NCBI RefSeq assembly: GCF_002929375.1
Contig: NZ_PJIP01000003.1
Location: 207,877 to 271,876 of the forward strand
Reading direction: 5' to 3'
DNA length: 64,000 nt
Source of the DNA: Arthrobacter sp. DWC3
GTDB lineage: Bacteria > Actinomycetota > Actinomycetes > Actinomycetales > Micrococcaceae
The translations under genes were made by a program, and so were the position numbers. A model generated the notes under the pieces. That model saw nothing but the letters and a program-made list of their open reading frames with translations. It did no database searches and was not told the origin of the DNA. This document shows positions 1 to 8,305 of this stretch, piece after piece (positions within the stretch are counted from its first letter, which is position 1; every line of letters begins with the position of its first letter).

Positions 1-157
1 GGGGAGCACGTCCCTGATGCACCAGCACCATGCCGCCACCCCCCACTGCTCGTTTTCCGCTGACACCCTCCATTCGGTGCTGCAGCCCCGACGGATGGCT
101 CGGCGGGAACGCGACTGCCGGGACGAGGCGCCCGTGGAGGTACGGAGCTGCTCCGCT
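1..157. other. Left-edge intergenic stretch, possible gene start leaving the window
   Basis: No convincing complete gene. On the minus strand an ATG at 31-29 is preceded by a G-rich stretch (GTGGGGGGTGGCGGC) and opens a short frame, MVLVHQGRAP, that runs off the left edge. This could be the first codons of a gene downstream of and codirectional with the methyltransferase gene. Ten codons are too few to judge, so it is left unassigned. Confidence 0.25.
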
Positions 158-982
158 CTACTCCGAGGGCGGGCGGGAGGCGACGGCGATGAGGGAGTCG
201 GCGTTGAGAACGAGGCTCGTACCGAGGCGCTCGGTGAACGCCTCGCGCACGCGCTGCAGCGCCCCGGGTTCGTCGGGCAGCAGCCCGCGGTAGCCGCTGC
301 CGAGCGCGAGGGACCAGGCGTGGTCGGGGTCGAGGGGCACGGTCAGGCCGAACCTCTCGACGGACACGTCCGTGAGGCCCCGTGCTCCCAGCCAGTCCGC
401 CAGCCGGTCCACGGAGGCGAGCCTCCTGCAGTTCTCCACGAAGACCGGGACGGTCGGGTGCCCCGCGGCCACCGCGCCGGCCGTTCCCGCTTCCCGGAGG
501 GTCTCCAGCAGGAGGTCGCCGAACGGTTCGAGGGCGCCGTCGTCCCAGGCGCTCAGGGCGATCCGCCCGCCGGGCCGCAGCAGGCTCACGATCCGGTCCA
601 TGCCCGCGTCCATGGCATCGAGGAGGAAGACGCCGTAGCAGCTGACCACGGCGTCGTACGGCGCGTCGGGGGCCCACGCCTCGGGGTCCGCACGGTGGAA
701 GGACACGTTGCCGAGCCCGAGCGCCTCCGCCTTGGCCTCCGCGAGGTCCAGCATGGCGGAGGAGCGGTCGACGGCGTCCACGTGCCCGTCCGGTCCTGCG
801 AGCTGCGCAGCCGGGATGGTGCCGGTGCCGGTGCCCGCGAACACGTCGAGCACGCGCTCTCCCAGGAGGACGTCGGCGGCGGCGACGACGGCGTTGCTGA
901 CGGGGTTCCAGACGGCCGGGGCGAGGCGGTCGTAGTCCTCCGCACCGCCGTCGGGCAGTGTTGCGGCGTGGCGAGCGGGCAT
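158..982 (-). CDS. Class I SAM-dependent methyltransferase
   Basis: A 274-residue soluble Rossmann-fold methyltransferase. Motif I is seen at residues 45-56 as RVLDVFAGTGTG, a variant of the usual VLDxGxGxG. It is followed by the acidic ribose-binding residue in VDAVD (D72), and a motif IV-like YDAVVSCYGVF near 109-119 fits a methyltransferase core. The C-terminal half after SLLRPGGRIALSAWD is typical of UbiE/Methyltransf_11-type enzymes. The ATG at 982 has AGGAG about 5 nt upstream. It lies just 5' (on the plus map) of trmL, which is read in the same direction, with a 19-nt gap. The substrate cannot be told from sequence; small-molecule methylation is the usual role of this family. The family call is firm, the function open. 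Confidence 0.85.
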   Translation of the reverse strand: MPARHAATLPDGGAEDYDRLAPAVWNPVSNAVVAAADVLLGERVLDVFAGTGTGTIPAAQLAGPDGHVDAVDRSSAMLDLAEAKAEALGLGNVSFHRADPEAWAPDAPYDAVVSCYGVFLLDAMDAGMDRIVSLLRPGGRIALSAWDDGALEPFGDLLLETLREAGTAGAVAAGHPTVPVFVENCRRLASVDRLADWLGARGLTDVSVERFGLTVPLDPDHAWSLALGSGYRGLLPDEPGALQRVREAFTERLGTSLVLNADSLIAVASRPPSE

Positions 983-1001
983 CAGGACTCCTGGACGGTG
1001 G

Positions 1002-1469
1002 TCATCGCTGGGCGCCCGCGAAGCCCTGCTGGCGCCAGGCTTCGTAGAGGACGATCGACGCGGTGTTGGCGAGGTTGAGCGAACGGCGGGAAGCGAGCAT
1101 GGGGACGCGCACGCGGGAGGTCACGCGGGCGTCGTGCTTGACGTCGTAGGGGAGGCCGTCCGACTCCCTACCGAACATCAGGACGTCCGAGGGGTCGTAG
1201 GCGATGTCCGTGTAGGACACGTCGCCGTCCGACGTGTACGCGAACACCCGGCGGGGCTGCAGGGCCGTCCACGCGTCCTCGAGGCTCGCATGGACGTGGA
1301 GCACGGTGAGGTCGTGGTAGTCGAGGCCGGCCCGCTTCAGCTTCGAGTCCTCGAGGGAGAAGCCGAGCGGCTCCACGAGGTGGAGCTCGGCGCCGGCGAC
1401 GGCGGCGAGGCGGATCGCGGCGCCGGTGTTGCCCGGTATCTCGGGGGTGTGGAACAGGATGCGGAACAC
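1002..1469 (-). CDS. trmL: tRNA (cytidine(34)-2'-O)-methyltransferase, SPOUT family
   Basis: A 155-residue SPOUT (trefoil-knot) enzyme of the TrmL/YibK type, which 2'-O-methylates the wobble nucleotide of tRNA-Leu isoacceptors using SAM. The three family motifs are visible: PEIPGNTG at residues 9-16, MFGRESDGLP at 98-107 and the knot segment SLNLANTASI at 130-139. The length equals the usual ~155 residues, i.e. the SPOUT core without an extra RNA-binding domain. The start is GTG at 1469, preceded by AGGATGAACCG. It ends 19 nt before the methyltransferase gene and starts 9 nt after the J-domain gene, so a short minus-strand operon is likely. Confidence 0.93.
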   Translation of the reverse strand: MFRILFHTPEIPGNTGAAIRLAAVAGAELHLVEPLGFSLEDSKLKRAGLDYHDLTVLHVHASLEDAWTALQPRRVFAYTSDGDVSYTDIAYDPSDVLMFGRESDGLPYDVKHDARVTSRVRVPMLASRRSLNLANTASIVLYEAWRQQGFAGAQR

Positions 1470-1478
1470 CGGTTCATC

Positions 1479-2438
1479 CTAGCTTCCGGCCGCGGCCAGC
1501 AGGCGCGCCAGCACCGGTAGCTGCACCACGTTGGGCGTGGGCCCGGACGCCAGGAACGAACGGACGGTCCGCACGGCGGTCCCCGCATTGACCACCTGCA
1601 CCAGGCCCGGCGCTCCGCGGTCGAAGCCCGGGGGCACGTCGATGACGGGTGCGAACGGGTTGTCCGGCGCCCCGTGGATCACCACCCAGCCGGTGACGTT
1701 GCAGTCCGGGAACAGCTCCTGCACGGCGCGCACCGTGCGCGGCACCCGGAGGTCGACCGGCCGGCCCTGATGACGCAGGACGCGGCCGTCCCAGGAGAAG
1801 TTCCCCGGGGGAGCGGTGAAGGAGTCGATGACGGCCATCCGGTAGCCGGCGAGCAGGACGGCGCCCGCGGCGGTCTTCCCCCGGTCGTCGAAGGCGACGC
1901 CGTTGACGAGGCGTGCAGCGGGATAGGCGGGCAGCAGGGCGCGCTCGAGCAGTGTCGACGTCCGCAGTTCGCCGTCCAGCCGGGCGCGTACGCCGGTGGA
2001 CAGCCGCCCGAGCACGCCGGGCTGCCGGGCGACGCCGTGGAGCTGCCGGCCCGCGGCGATCAGGGGGACCACGGGGGGAGCCGACGGTGAGAACGGGGGC
2101 AGGTACTCGGGCGGGGACTTCGCGGCGTCCTCGTCCTCGACCCTCGTGCGGGTGGACGCCGGCTCGGGGGCCCCGTTCCGGCGCGCCCGCGCATCCCGGC
2201 CGCGGGGGGCCGCGGCGGGCCGACCGCGGCCGGTGTCGGCGTCGTACCGCTCACGGCGCTGCGGGTCGCTGAGGGTCTCGTAGGCGACGGCGACGTCGTG
2301 GAACCGGGCGGCCGTACCGCCGAGGTCCGGATGGGCCGCGCGTGCAGCCCGGCGGTAGGCGTCCTTGATGTCCTTCGGGTCGGCTCCCGGGGGCACGCCG
2401 AGGATGTCGTAGTACGACTTCCGTGGTGCCTCGGGCAT
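1479..2438 (-). CDS. J-domain (DnaJ-like) protein with unassigned C-terminal domain
   Basis: A 319-residue protein with an N-terminal J domain (about residues 7-72): YYDILGVPPGA, then the essential HPD at 36-38. J domains stimulate DnaK-type Hsp70 ATPases. It lacks the G/F region, the zinc-finger repeats and the CTD of canonical DnaJ, so it is a specialised co-chaperone rather than DnaJ itself. A charged linker (about 70-125, R/P-rich) leads to a ~190-residue C-terminal domain. Its GKTAAGAVLLAGYRMAVIDS and WVVIHGAPDNPFAPVIDVPP segments faintly suggest a nuclease-related (NERD-like) fold; that is inference only. The ATG at 2438 has AAAGG upstream. It is the probable first gene of the trmL operon. 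Confidence 0.8.
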   Translation of the reverse strand: MPEAPRKSYYDILGVPPGADPKDIKDAYRRAARAAHPDLGGTAARFHDVAVAYETLSDPQRRERYDADTGRGRPAAAPRGRDARARRNGAPEPASTRTRVEDEDAAKSPPEYLPPFSPSAPPVVPLIAAGRQLHGVARQPGVLGRLSTGVRARLDGELRTSTLLERALLPAYPAARLVNGVAFDDRGKTAAGAVLLAGYRMAVIDSFTAPPGNFSWDGRVLRHQGRPVDLRVPRTVRAVQELFPDCNVTGWVVIHGAPDNPFAPVIDVPPGFDRGAPGLVQVVNAGTAVRTVRSFLASGPTPNVVQLPVLARLLAAAGS

Positions 2439-2656
2439 CGATCGGGCCTTTCATGGGAGGTCTGCGCTTCCGGACGGGCCGTACCGGGCCGGGAGGGGCC
2501 GCACCGGGATACCCCCGAGACTAGAGGCACCGGTGGTGCGGGACAAAAGCGGTCACAGGCACAGGCACAGGTACAACGGAGGACACGCCGGGGAAGTTCA
2601 CCCCTCGTGTCCGCACCGACCGCTGGACGGGATGCGGGGGACTCCCGCCGGACCGG

Positions 2657-3400
2657 TCAGGATGCGCGCCGGTACCGGGCATAGAGCGCGGAGTCCTCGG
2701 TCAGGAGTGACGCGAGCGTCAGCGCCACGGCGTGCTCGGGGCTGTCGCCCACCGTGATGCGGGGACCGTCGCCGCCGGCGAGCAGCGCACTGATGGAGAG
2801 GCACAGCTCGTCGACGGCGTCGGACCGCGTGAAGTCGCCGAGCACCGCCGGGCCGCCCTCGCACAGCACCCTGAGGAGGCTGCGCCGGCGCAGTTCGGCG
2901 AGGACGGCGGGGACCCCGACGGTGTCCTCCCCGCAGTCCACGACGTCCGCGACGTCCTCCAGCGCTGCGCGCCGGTCGGCGGGCGCGGACGCGCTGGTGA
3001 GGACGAGGGGCCGGACCGGGGCGCCGGAGAAGAAGCTGCCGGCCGGGTCGAGGTTCAGGCTGCCGGAGACGACCGCGACCGCCGGGTGCTCCGCGAGCCC
3101 GTGCTCCGCACGCCAGGACCGGGCGTCGTCGTCGACGAGGCTGCCCCCGTAGCCCTCCGCGCGGATGGTCCCCGCGCCCACCAGCACCACGTCGGCGAGG
3201 CGCCGCAGCACGGCGAAGATGCGTTTGTCGCCGTCGTTCCCCAGCCCGGCGGAGAGGCCGCCGCTCGTCGCGGCGCCGTCCGCGGCCGCCACGAAGTTGA
3301 ACCTGACGAAGGGCCGGTCCGAAGCGGGGTACGCGTAGAGGCGGTGCAGGGCGTCGTCGTCGACCTCCTCCGGGGACGCGGGGATGAGGGAGGTGATCAC
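2657..3400 (-). CDS. RibD C-terminal-type (pyrimidine/dihydrofolate) reductase
   Basis: A 247-residue protein of the RibD_C/DHFR-like fold, called pyrimidine reductase family in actinobacteria. The substrate/NADPH-binding segments RFNFVAAADGAAT (33-45) and VVLVGAGTIRAEGYGG (71-86) and a late CEGGPAVLGDF match the family. There is no deaminase domain, so it is not full RibD. The GTG start at 3400 overlaps the stop of the FolP2-like gene by 4 nt (GTGA). Reading further upstream in this frame only gives arginine-rich shadow sequence antisense to other genes. The coupling with a pterin-family gene suggests work on a pterin- or folate-like compound rather than riboflavin. The fold assignment is firm, the substrate inferred. 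Confidence 0.82.
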   Translation of the reverse strand: MITSLIPASPEEVDDDALHRLYAYPASDRPFVRFNFVAAADGAATSGGLSAGLGNDGDKRIFAVLRRLADVVLVGAGTIRAEGYGGSLVDDDARSWRAEHGLAEHPAVAVVSGSLNLDPAGSFFSGAPVRPLVLTSASAPADRRAALEDVADVVDCGEDTVGVPAVLAELRRRSLLRVLCEGGPAVLGDFTRSDAVDELCLSISALLAGGDGPRITVGDSPEHAVALTLASLLTEDSALYARYRRAS

Positions 3401-4341
3401 GGCGCCACCGGCTCGTTGACGTCGCCCATGTTGTGCCGGAGATAGACGGGTTCGCGCCACCCGAGCACCGCCTCGGTGATGTTGATGGCGGCGCGGGAGG
3501 CCGCCACGTTGTGCATGCGGACCACGCGGGCGCCACCGAGGATGCAGATGACGGCGGCGGCGAGCGAGCCCTCCACGCGTTCGCGCTTCGGGCGGTCGAG
3601 GGTCTCGCCGATGAAGTCCTTGTTGGACACGGCGGCCAGCGTGGGGAAGCCCAGCCCGGCGATCTCGGAGAACCGGCGCGTGATCTCGAGCGAGTGCAGC
3701 GTGTTCTTGTTGAGGTCGTGCCCCGGGTCGAGGAGGATCCGGTCCTCGGGGATGCCGAGCCGGACGGCGGCGTCCACCTTGCGCAGGAGGAAGTCGGCGA
3801 TCTCCCCGACCACGTCGCCGTACGTGGGCCGCGGGTACACGGTGCGGGGCTCGGCGAGGCTGTGCGTGATCACCAGGTGCGCCCCGGCGTCGGCCACCAC
3901 GGCCGCCATGTCGGGGTCGCGCAGGCCCGTGGTGTCGTTGACGACGTTCGCCCCGGCGGCGAGCGCCTGCCGAGCCACCTCCGGGAGGAAGGTGTCGGCG
4001 GAGATGATGACGTCCGACGCCGCCCGGACCGCGGCGATGACGGGCACGATGCGCTCCGCCTCCTCCGACGCGGGGATCGGCTCGCCCGGGGAGAAGGGTG
4101 CCCCGCCGATGTCCACCCAGTCGGCGCCGTCCTCGACGGCCTTCAGGGAGGCGTCGACGGCGGCCCGCAGGGCGAACGTGGCGCCGCCGTCGTAGAAGGA
4201 GTCCGGGGTCCGGTTGATGACCGCCATGAGGGCCACCTGCCGGTCGAAGTCCAGGGTGCGCGTGCCGAACGTATGCGTCGCATGCCGGAGGCCGGGCAGG
4301 TAGGTGCCGGGGGAGGAAGGAGCCGCTTCTTGACTGTCCAC
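3397..4341 (-). CDS. Dihydropteroate synthase-like protein, FolP2 type
   Basis: A 314-residue TIM-barrel protein of the pterin-binding family. It resembles mycobacterial FolP2 more than catalytic FolP1: the first motif is INRTPDSFYDGG (42-53) where active enzymes have NVTPDSFSDGG, and the ESTRPG loop is replaced by GGAPFSPGEP (79-88). The DPGxGFGK motif is replaced by DPGHDLNKNT (205-214), and the SRK pterin/pABA motif reads SNKD (239-242). The pterin-binding acids D116 and N135 are kept. FolP2 of mycobacteria is reported to lack dihydropteroate synthase activity, so a different pterin-related function is likely here too. The start is GTG at 4341; it is translationally coupled to the downstream RibD-type reductase. 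Confidence 0.85.
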   Translation of the reverse strand: MDSQEAAPSSPGTYLPGLRHATHTFGTRTLDFDRQVALMAVINRTPDSFYDGGATFALRAAVDASLKAVEDGADWVDIGGAPFSPGEPIPASEEAERIVPVIAAVRAASDVIISADTFLPEVARQALAAGANVVNDTTGLRDPDMAAVVADAGAHLVITHSLAEPRTVYPRPTYGDVVGEIADFLLRKVDAAVRLGIPEDRILLDPGHDLNKNTLHSLEITRRFSEIAGLGFPTLAAVSNKDFIGETLDRPKRERVEGSLAAAVICILGGARVVRMHNVAASRAAINITEAVLGWREPVYLRHNMGDVNEPVAP

Positions 4342-4431
4342 CCTGTCTTTCTACCACCGAGGGCCGGGAGAACGGCCGTGCCCGCCCACGTGACGTGCTC
4401 CACAGGAATCGGCCGGTCGGCGTGGCGCCCG

Positions 4432-4437
4432 TAGAAT
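4432..4437 (+). promoter_or_regulatory. -10 element of cysteine desulfurase gene, probably leaderless
   Basis: TAGAAT fits the actinobacterial TANNNT -10 consensus and ends 6 nt before the ATG at 4444. Transcription would begin at or next to the A of the start codon. No ribosome-binding site is present between them, consistent with a leaderless mRNA. The -35 region is not recognisable. Confidence 0.5.
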
Positions 4438-4443
4438 CGTGGG

Positions 4444-5667
4444 ATGCCCGTGTATGTCGATCACGCGGCGACCACGCCGATCTCGGCGCCGGCGCTCGCC
4501 GCACTCACCCGCGAACTCAGCCGGAGCGGAAACCCGTCCTCCCTCCACGGCTCCGGCCGTCGTGCCCGGCGCGCCGTCGAGGAGGCCCGCGAGACGATCG
4601 CCGCGGCCGCCGGGGCCCACGCCTCCGAGGTCGTCTTCACCTCGGGCGGCACCGAGGCGGACAACCTCGCCCTGAAGGGCCTCTACTGGGCGCGCCGGGC
4701 CGAGGATCCCTCGCGCACCCGGATCCTCTGCAGCACCGCGGAACACCACGCCGTCCAGGACACCGTCGAGTGGCTCGAGCGCCATGAAGGCGCCGAGGCC
4801 GTCTGGCTCCCCGTGGACGCGGCCGGCGTCGTGTCCCTCGACGCCCTGCGTGCCGCGCTCGCCGACGCACCCGACCGCACCGCGCTCGTCACCGTCATGT
4901 GGGCGAACAACGAGGTGGGGACGGTGCAGCCGGTGCGCGCCGTGGTGGACGAGGCCGCCCGGTACGGCATCCCGGTCCACAGCGACGCCGTGCAGGCGTT
5001 CGGGGCGCTCTCGGTGTCCTTCGCCGATTCGGGGCTCGCCACCATGGCCGTGAGCGCCCACAAGATCGGCGGCCCCGTGGGCGTCGGGGCCCTCCTCGTG
5101 GGCCGGGCCGTCACCCTCACGCCCGTGCAGCACGGCGGCGGGCAGGAACGCGACATCCGGTCGGGCACGCTCGACGGGGCGGGCATCGCCGCGTTCGCCG
5201 CCGCGGCCGACGACGCCGTAGCGCACCTCGGAGCGGAATCCGCCCGCCTCGCAGGGCTTCGGGACCGCCTCATCGAGGGCATCCTCCGCGAGGTGCCGGA
5301 CGCGGTGCTGCGGGGCGTGGCGCACCCCGCGCCCGAGGGCACACGGCTCCCCGGCAACGTCCACTTCACCTTCCCGGGCTGCGAGGGCGACTCGCTGCTG
5401 TTCCTCCTCGACCTCGCGGGGATCGAGTCCTCCACCGGCTCCGCCTGCACCGCGGGCGTCCCGCGGCCCTCGCACGTGCTGCTCGCCATGGGACTGACGG
5501 AGGACGAGGCCCGGGGCGCCCAGCGGTTCAGCCTGGGGCATACATCCACGGCCGACGACGTTGACGCCGTGGTGGGCGCCATCGGGGGAGCCTACGCCCG
5601 GGCCCGCACGGCGGGCATGGCAGGGCACGCATCATCCATCAGGACGGCAGGAACGGGTTTCTCATGA
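4444..5667 (+). CDS. Cysteine desulfurase (NifS/IscS-type)
   Basis: A 407-residue PLP-dependent class V aminotransferase-fold enzyme that removes sulfur from cysteine as a protein persulfide for tRNA thiolation and Fe-S assembly. Seen: the N-terminal [12 protein letters not shown], the PLP-binding lysine in SAHKIGGP (K207), and the catalytic cysteine in STGSACTAG (C335) on a flexible loop. The family's usual length is ~380-400. The stop overlaps the start of mnmA by 4 nt (ATGA), so it very likely supplies the persulfide for MnmA. This pairing is common in actinobacteria. The last ~25 residues after the catalytic core are non-conserved. Confidence 0.93.
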   Translation: MPVYVDHAATTPISAPALAALTRELSRSGNPSSLHGSGRRARRAVEEARETIAAAAGAHASEVVFTSGGTEADNLALKGLYWARRAEDPSRTRILCSTAEHHAVQDTVEWLERHEGAEAVWLPVDAAGVVSLDALRAALADAPDRTALVTVMWANNEVGTVQPVRAVVDEAARYGIPVHSDAVQAFGALSVSFADSGLATMAVSAHKIGGPVGVGALLVGRAVTLTPVQHGGGQERDIRSGTLDGAGIAAFAAAADDAVAHLGAESARLAGLRDRLIEGILREVPDAVLRGVAHPAPEGTRLPGNVHFTFPGCEGDSLLFLLDLAGIESSTGSACTAGVPRPSHVLLAMGLTEDEARGAQRFSLGHTSTADDVDAVVGAIGGAYARARTAGMAGHASSIRTAGTGFS

Positions 5668-6800
5668 GGGTACTGGCAGCGATGAGCGGCGGCGTCGACT
5701 CCGCGGTGGCGGCGGCACGTGCCGTGGAGGCCGGGCACGACGTCGTCGGCGTGCACCTGGCCCTCTCCCGCATGCCCGGGACGCTCCGCACGGGCAGCCG
5801 CGGCTGCTGCACCATCGAGGACTCGCGGGACGCCTGGCGCGCCTGCGACATCCTCGGCATCCCCTACTACGTCTGGGACTTCTCCGAGCGGTTCAAGGAG
5901 GACGTCGTGGACGACTTCGTCGCCGAGTACGCGGCGGGCCGCACCCCGAACCCCTGCATGCGCTGCAACGAGCGCATCAAGTTCGCGGCCCTGCTCGAGA
6001 AGGCCCTCGCCCTCGGGTTCGACGCCGTCTGCACCGGCCACTACGCGAAGGTGGTCGAGGACGCCGACGGCAACCCCGAGCTGCACCGCGCGGCCGACTG
6101 GGCGAAGGACCAGTCCTACGTGCTCGGGGTCCTGACCCACGAGCAGCTCAAGCACTCCATGTTCCCGCTCGCCGAGACGCCGTCGAAGGCCGAGGTCCGG
6201 GCCGAGGCCGAGCGGCGCGGCCTCTCCGTCGCCAACAAGCCCGACAGCCACGACATCTGCTTCATCCCCGACGGCGACACGCGCGGCTGGCTCGAGGAGC
6301 GCATCGACATGACCGAGGGAGACATCCTCGACGTCGACGGCGAGCGGATCGGCAGCCACCCCGGCGCGAACGCCTTCACCATCGGCCAGCGCCGCGGCCT
6401 GAAGCTCGGCACCCCCGCAGCGGACGGCAAGCCGCGCTTCGTGCTGGAGATCCGCCCCAAGCAGAACGAGGTGGTGGTGGGACCGGAGCACCTGCTCGCG
6501 ATCGACCGGATGCGCGGCATCAAGGTGTCTTGGGCGGGCCTGCCCATCGACGAGGTGCGCACCGGGGAGGCGTTCGACTGCACGGCCCAGGTGCGGGCCC
6601 ACGGCGATCCCGTGCCCGCACGCGCCTCCGTCGAGTCCGTCGACGGCGTGCAGCAGCTCGTGGTGCGGCTGGTCGAACCGATGCGCGGCGTGGCACCGGG
6701 CCAGACCGTGGTGCTGTACCAGGGCACGCGCGTGCTCGGGCAGGCGACCATCGATTCCGCGCGCTCCGCCCTGCGTCCCGAGCCGGCCGCTGCGGGCTAG
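5664..6800 (+). CDS. mnmA: tRNA-specific 2-thiouridylase
   Basis: A 378-residue enzyme that makes 2-thiouridine at the wobble position of Lys/Glu/Gln tRNAs. It has the PP-loop [10 protein letters not shown] (residues 8-17) for ATP-dependent adenylation. The two redox/catalytic cysteines are in place: C101 in NPCMRCN and C199 in [12 protein letters not shown], after which [16 protein letters not shown] marks the central domain. The C-terminal beta-barrel extends to the end. It starts on ATG overlapping the cysteine desulfurase stop, so the sulfur donor and thiolase are translated together. Length and motifs are fully typical. Confidence 0.96.
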   Translation: MRVLAAMSGGVDSAVAAARAVEAGHDVVGVHLALSRMPGTLRTGSRGCCTIEDSRDAWRACDILGIPYYVWDFSERFKEDVVDDFVAEYAAGRTPNPCMRCNERIKFAALLEKALALGFDAVCTGHYAKVVEDADGNPELHRAADWAKDQSYVLGVLTHEQLKHSMFPLAETPSKAEVRAEAERRGLSVANKPDSHDICFIPDGDTRGWLEERIDMTEGDILDVDGERIGSHPGANAFTIGQRRGLKLGTPAADGKPRFVLEIRPKQNEVVVGPEHLLAIDRMRGIKVSWAGLPIDEVRTGEAFDCTAQVRAHGDPVPARASVESVDGVQQLVVRLVEPMRGVAPGQTVVLYQGTRVLGQATIDSARSALRPEPAAAG

Positions 6801-6839
6801 GCGCAGCGGAGCGCCCCCGGCGTCTGCTTGACTGGTGTC

Positions 6840-7253
6840 ATGACGCATCCACGCAGCGGCTTCGACCCGGCAGCCAGCTCACTCGCGGGAGACGTGGCCC
6901 CCGAGGTGATGGCGGAGCTGCTCTCGGTGAGGAGCTCGATCGACAACATCGACGCCACCCTCGTGTACCTCCTGGCCGAACGCTTCAAGGCGACGCAGCG
7001 GGTAGGGCACCTCAAGGCCGAGCACGACCTCCCGGCCGGTGATCCCCAGCGCGAGGCCGCGCAGATCGCCAGGCTCCGCATGCTGGCGGAGGAGGCGCAG
7101 CTGGACCCGGCGTTCGCCGAGAAGTTCCTGAACTTCATCATCTCCGAGGTGATCCGCCACCACCAGGCGATCTCCGAGAACCGCAGGCCCAGCGCCGGGG
7201 GCGCCCCTGCGCCGTCCGCTCCCGCGACGCCGATCCAGGGTACGCATGCCTGA
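6840..7253 (+). CDS. Chorismate mutase, AroQ type
   Basis: A 137-residue all-helical protein with an AroQ-like chorismate mutase domain (about residues 25-115), converting chorismate to prephenate for Phe/Tyr synthesis. The core shows SSIDNIDATLVYLLAERF, then the cluster ATQRVGHLKAEHDLP and the third helix KFLNFIISEVIRHH. The C-terminal tail is P/A-rich and probably disordered. I chose the ATG at 6840; a TTG four codons earlier is in frame but has no better ribosome-binding site. The end overlaps the next gene by 8 nt. Actinobacterial homologues of this group are often annotated with this function; activity of this copy is inferred. Confidence 0.8.
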   Translation: MTHPRSGFDPAASSLAGDVAPEVMAELLSVRSSIDNIDATLVYLLAERFKATQRVGHLKAEHDLPAGDPQREAAQIARLRMLAEEAQLDPAFAEKFLNFIISEVIRHHQAISENRRPSAGGAPAPSAPATPIQGTHA

Positions 7254-8271
7254 GCCCGTCCGATCCGTGGGCGCGACCGCCGCCGGGGACTGGCCCGGCA
7301 CCGACCCCCACGAGGCGAACCGTGCCGTGCGCGGCGAGCTCGGGGGAGCGAACCTGCCCTTCCTGCCGTCGCTGCCCGCGCGCGGGCCGGGCAGCGACGC
7401 CGTCGGGCGCACGCTGGGGATCCTCGTGGACCTGCCCTTCGACCTGCAGCCGCACGGCTGGCGCCTCGTGCAGCGGCCCGGCAGGGACCAGCGCCGTGCG
7501 GAGTCCGCCCTGTCCTCCGACATCAACGCGCTCGGTGACGTCGCCGGCACGGAGGAGCGCCCGGCGTCGCGCCTGACGCTGCACCTGCGGGGGCCGCTCT
7601 CCCTGGCCGCGGGCGTGCACCTCCACAACGGTGAGCGCGTCCTGGTCGACCACGGGGCCCGGCGGGAGCTCTATGCCTCGCTCGCCGCAGGCGCTGCGGA
7701 CCTCGTGCGCCGCGTGTCCGCCGTCGCCCGGGGCGCCGAGGTGCTGCTCCACCTCGACGAGCCCGATGCCGGGGCGGTCCTCGCCGGACGCGTGCCGACG
7801 GCGAGCGGCTACCGCACGCTGCGGGCGATCGACCGGCGCGAGGCCACCGAGGCCTGGGATCTCGTGACGGCGTCGGCGGTCGCCGCCGGTGCCGCCGCGG
7901 CGGTGCTCGTGCCCGGTGGCGGGGACGTCGCCCTCGACGCAGCCCGCGCCGGCACGGCCACGGGGCTGTCCCTCGACCTGCCCGGGATCTCCGACCGGCA
8001 GTGGGAGGCGCTCGCGGAGGACATCGAGGCGGGACGGCCGCTGGAGCTCGCGATCCTCGATCCCCGGACCGCCCTTCCCCAGGTGACCGTCCTCGCGGAG
8101 ACGGTGCTCGCCGCGTGGCGGCGCGTCGGCCTGCCCGTCGCGACGCTCGGGGCGTTGACCGTGACCGCCGGGCCCGGCCTCGAGGACAGGGCACCCGGCG
8201 ACGCGACCCGGGTGCTCACGCGGCTGGCGCAGGTCGCCGACGCCCTGGACCAGGTCCGCGCCGAGGGCTGA
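7246..8271 (+). CDS. Methionine-synthase-like (MetE C-terminal fold) protein without zinc ligands
   Basis: A 341-residue protein of the cobalamin-independent methionine synthase-like group that sits next to mnmA in many actinobacteria (Rv3015c-like). The barrel-like pattern is seen in GILVDLPFDLQPHGW, SRLTLHLRGPLSLAAGV and AEVLLHLDEPDAG. The protein contains no cysteine at all, whereas MetE needs His/Cys/Glu/Cys to bind the catalytic zinc. It also lacks the N-terminal half of MetE. It is therefore unlikely to be a methionine synthase; the real substrate is unknown. ATG 7246 lies inside the end of the chorismate mutase gene. Confidence 0.7.
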   Translation: MPEPVRSVGATAAGDWPGTDPHEANRAVRGELGGANLPFLPSLPARGPGSDAVGRTLGILVDLPFDLQPHGWRLVQRPGRDQRRAESALSSDINALGDVAGTEERPASRLTLHLRGPLSLAAGVHLHNGERVLVDHGARRELYASLAAGAADLVRRVSAVARGAEVLLHLDEPDAGAVLAGRVPTASGYRTLRAIDRREATEAWDLVTASAVAAGAAAAVLVPGGGDVALDAARAGTATGLSLDLPGISDRQWEALAEDIEAGRPLELAILDPRTALPQVTVLAETVLAAWRRVGLPVATLGALTVTAGPGLEDRAPGDATRVLTRLAQVADALDQVRAEG

Positions 8272-8305
8272 CCTGCCGGCTGCCCCGGGCCGCCCGGTAC
8301 CGCGG

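Noticed and set aside
3401-4504. N-terminal extension of the RibD-type reductase through the folP2-like gene
   Set aside because: The extension is a frame-shifted shadow of the FolP2-like gene; the GTGA overlap gives a natural start at 3400.
4351-5628. Long minus-strand frame opposite the cysteine desulfurase
   Set aside because: No domain, Gly/Arg/Val/His-rich, fully antisense to a gene with active-site Lys and Cys.
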